Below, in pieces: positions 12,465-13,698 of a stretch of DNA of 13,698 nt. The translations under genes and the position numbers were made by a program. Under the pieces are notes generated by a model that saw only the letters and a list, made by a program, of their open reading frames with translations, was not told the DNA's origin and searched no databases. Within the stretch, counting starts at the first letter, position 1. Each line of letters opens with the position of its first letter. This stretch comes from Bacillota bacterium (GTDB taxonomy: Bacteria > Bacillota > Clostridia > Christensenellales > Borkfalkiaceae): positions 1 through 13,698 of the forward strand of contig JAETTR010000017.1 of assembly GCA_021768985.1 (NCBI GenBank). The letters run 5' to 3'.

Positions 12465-13583
12465 ATGGAGCAAGTAAGCGATTTTCAAAGGGTGTACGAT
12501 TTCGGGAACCTTTACGCGGCGTTCCTGAAAGCCCGCAAGGGAAAGCGCGGGAAACCCAGCGTTGCAAAGTTTGAAGCGAATTTGCTGGAAGCACTTTCCC
12601 TATTATCTGAATTGCTGAAAACTAAAACGTACACCATGTCGCAATATTTCGTTTTCAAGGTGTATGAGCCGAAAGAACGCGTTGTTATGACAAACGCGTT
12701 CAAAGACAAGGTTGTTCAGCACTCTTTATGTGACAATGTTTTAGAACCAGCGTTTTCAAAAAGCTTCATTCGTGACAACTACGCTTCACAGCGCGGGCGT
12801 GGGACGCATGACGGCCTTTACAGGCTTGAAGAATTCATGCGGTCCTACTACTTTTCACGAAAGGCGCAGGCGGAGCGGGAGAGCCGGGAGGAGGGGTTGC
12901 CGCGGCTTTCGCCCGCCGAATACGCCGACGGATGGGTTTTGAAATGCGACGTTTCAAAATACTTCTATTCGATTCGGCATGAACCCTTAAAAAGAATGGT
13001 CCGGCGGTTCATCACGGACCCGGACGTTTTGTGGCTGATCGACTTAATCATTGACAGCACGCCGGACCCCGGAATTCCTATCGGGAACCAAACTTCACAA
13101 TGGTTCGCGGTTATGTATCTGTCCGGGTTAGATCATTTCATCAAAGAAAAGCTAAAAATCAAGTATTACGGGCGATATATGGACGATTTCTTTTTAATCC
13201 ATGAGGACAAGGCGTATTTGCAGTATTGCAAGAAAGAGATCGAAAAGTATGTTGCGGGGCTGGGGCTTTCTTTGAACAATAAAACGAACATTTTCCCGTT
13301 GCGGAACGGCATTGATTTTCTTGGATTCCATACATATTTGACCGAAACGGGCAAGGTGATTCGGAAAGTTAGGAGGTCAAGCAAGAGTAATGAACAAAAG
13401 AAGCTAAAGAAACAACGGTATTTGCTGGATTCCGGGAAAATCACCTTGAAGAAGGTTGAACAATCCTACGGAAGCTGGCGGAGCCACGCGGAAAAAGGAA
13501 ACTGCTATCACCTTATCCGGGAAATGGACGAACTTTACATGAACCTATTTCCGGAAATCTTTTCAAAGGAGAGTGCGGCATAA
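12465..13583 (+). CDS. DGR reverse transcriptase
   Basis: A 372-residue reverse transcriptase that copies the TR RNA into error-prone cDNA, with misincorporation at template adenines. Motif 3 is KCDVSKYFYSI with catalytic Asp162. Motif 4 is IPIGNQTSQW (I206-Q212), the IGxxxSQ form that marks DGR enzymes, where group II intron RTs have QGxxxSP. Motif 5 is YMDD (residues 238-241), and DFLGF follows as motif 6. The N-terminal part has the DKVVQHSLCDNVLEPAFSKSFIRDNYASQRGRGTHDGL region shared with group II-like RTs, then a ~30-residue charged insertion before motif 3. The C-terminal thumb ends SYGSWRSHAEKGN. No maturase or endonuclease domain is present. ATG at 12465 with AAGGAG 9 nt upstream is chosen over the in-frame TTG at 12402, which lies in the structured spacer. 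The stop overlaps the next gene as TAATG. Confidence 0.95.
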   Translation: MEQVSDFQRVYDFGNLYAAFLKARKGKRGKPSVAKFEANLLEALSLLSELLKTKTYTMSQYFVFKVYEPKERVVMTNAFKDKVVQHSLCDNVLEPAFSKSFIRDNYASQRGRGTHDGLYRLEEFMRSYYFSRKAQAERESREEGLPRLSPAEYADGWVLKCDVSKYFYSIRHEPLKRMVRRFITDPDVLWLIDLIIDSTPDPGIPIGNQTSQWFAVMYLSGLDHFIKEKLKIKYYGRYMDDFFLIHEDKAYLQYCKKEIEKYVAGLGLSLNNKTNIFPLRNGIDFLGFHTYLTETGKVIRKVRRSSKSNEQKKLKKQRYLLDSGKITLKKVEQSYGSWRSHAEKGNCYHLIREMDELYMNLFPEIFSKESAA

Positions 13584-13698
13584 TGGCTAAAGCATTAAGC
13601 ACGCTGGCCGTCGGCGCGCTTGTCAAAGACACCGGCACACTTTACAACGGCAAGCCTATCATTTGGAAGGTTGCAGACAAGAACCACGCGGGCTATCC
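13583..13698 (+). CDS. Likely DGR target protein, N-terminus only (DUF6273-like; 3' end outside window)
   Basis: The first 38 codons of a gene that runs off the window, starting MAKALSTLAVGALVKDTGTL and continuing YNGKPIIWKVADKNHAGYP. This looks like the opening of DUF6273-type phage proteins, whose C-terminal domain is a C-type-lectin-like display fold and which often serve as DGR targets (from memory of the family). The ATG overlaps the RT stop (TAATG), and AAAGGAG lies 11 nt upstream. If correct, its last ~40 codons should be the VR, matching the frame of the TR that starts at 12126. The product would be a variable receptor-binding or display protein at the tail tip. The position after the RT and the TR-encoded peptide both support this; the VR itself is not visible. 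Confidence 0.7.
   Translation, partial: MAKALSTLAVGALVKDTGTLYNGKPIIWKVADKNHAGY

Noticed and set aside
1..13698. VR copy, tRNA, CRISPR array, insertion sequence or attachment site in the window
   Set aside because: No second copy of the TR core was found by reading both strands. No tRNA-like cloverleaf, spaced repeats, transposase or integrase was seen either.

Overview
The window is a block of late structural genes from a contractile-tailed (myovirus-type, P2/PBSX-like) phage or prophage, followed by a diversity-generating retroelement (DGR). All supported genes are on the + strand and tightly packed, with many TAATG or ATGA-type overlaps. The DNA is fairly GC-rich, Shine-Dalgarno sites are strong (GGAGG-like), and several starts are GTG or TTG. 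The tail genes resemble those of Firmicutes phages. A gut Clostridia host (Oscillospiraceae/Faecalibacterium-like) is my inference; no host gene is present to prove it.

Layout. 1-1099: the C-terminal part of the tail sheath protein and the tail tube protein, closed by a strong hairpin. 1194-1777: the tail assembly chaperone E and a second reading frame E', joined by a -1 slippery heptamer T TTT TTG. 1782-2743: what looks like a self-contained 'moron', with its own sigma-70-type promoter, a long palindrome over the start point, a lipoprotein gene and a terminator. It sits between the chaperone and the tape measure gene. 2767-6228: tape measure protein. 6221-10568: baseplate and tail-tip genes in the order X (LysM), D (hub), V (spike), U, W (gp25-like), J and I. 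The gpI-like protein carries a C-terminal array of 28-residue repeats. 10572-11450: tail fibre/collar protein. 11444-11716: a small cysteine-bearing protein of unknown function.

11671-13698: the DGR. An Avd-type accessory protein is followed by a non-coding template repeat (TR). Read in one frame, the TR spells an Asn-rich C-type-lectin-like tail. Next come a structured GC-rich spacer, a DGR-type reverse transcriptase (IGNQTSQ and YMDD motifs), and the first 38 codons of the likely target protein. That target overlaps the RT stop codon and runs off the window. The variable repeat (VR) is not in the window and is predicted at the 3' end of this target gene.

How it works together. The tail genes would build a contractile injection machine. 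The DGR would copy the TR with adenine-specific errors and write it into the target, which is probably a receptor-binding or display protein, changing host or surface recognition. The lipoprotein would be expressed separately in the lysogen. The points most worth checking are the avd-TR-RT-target order, the structured TR-RT spacer, the moron cassette and the frameshift.
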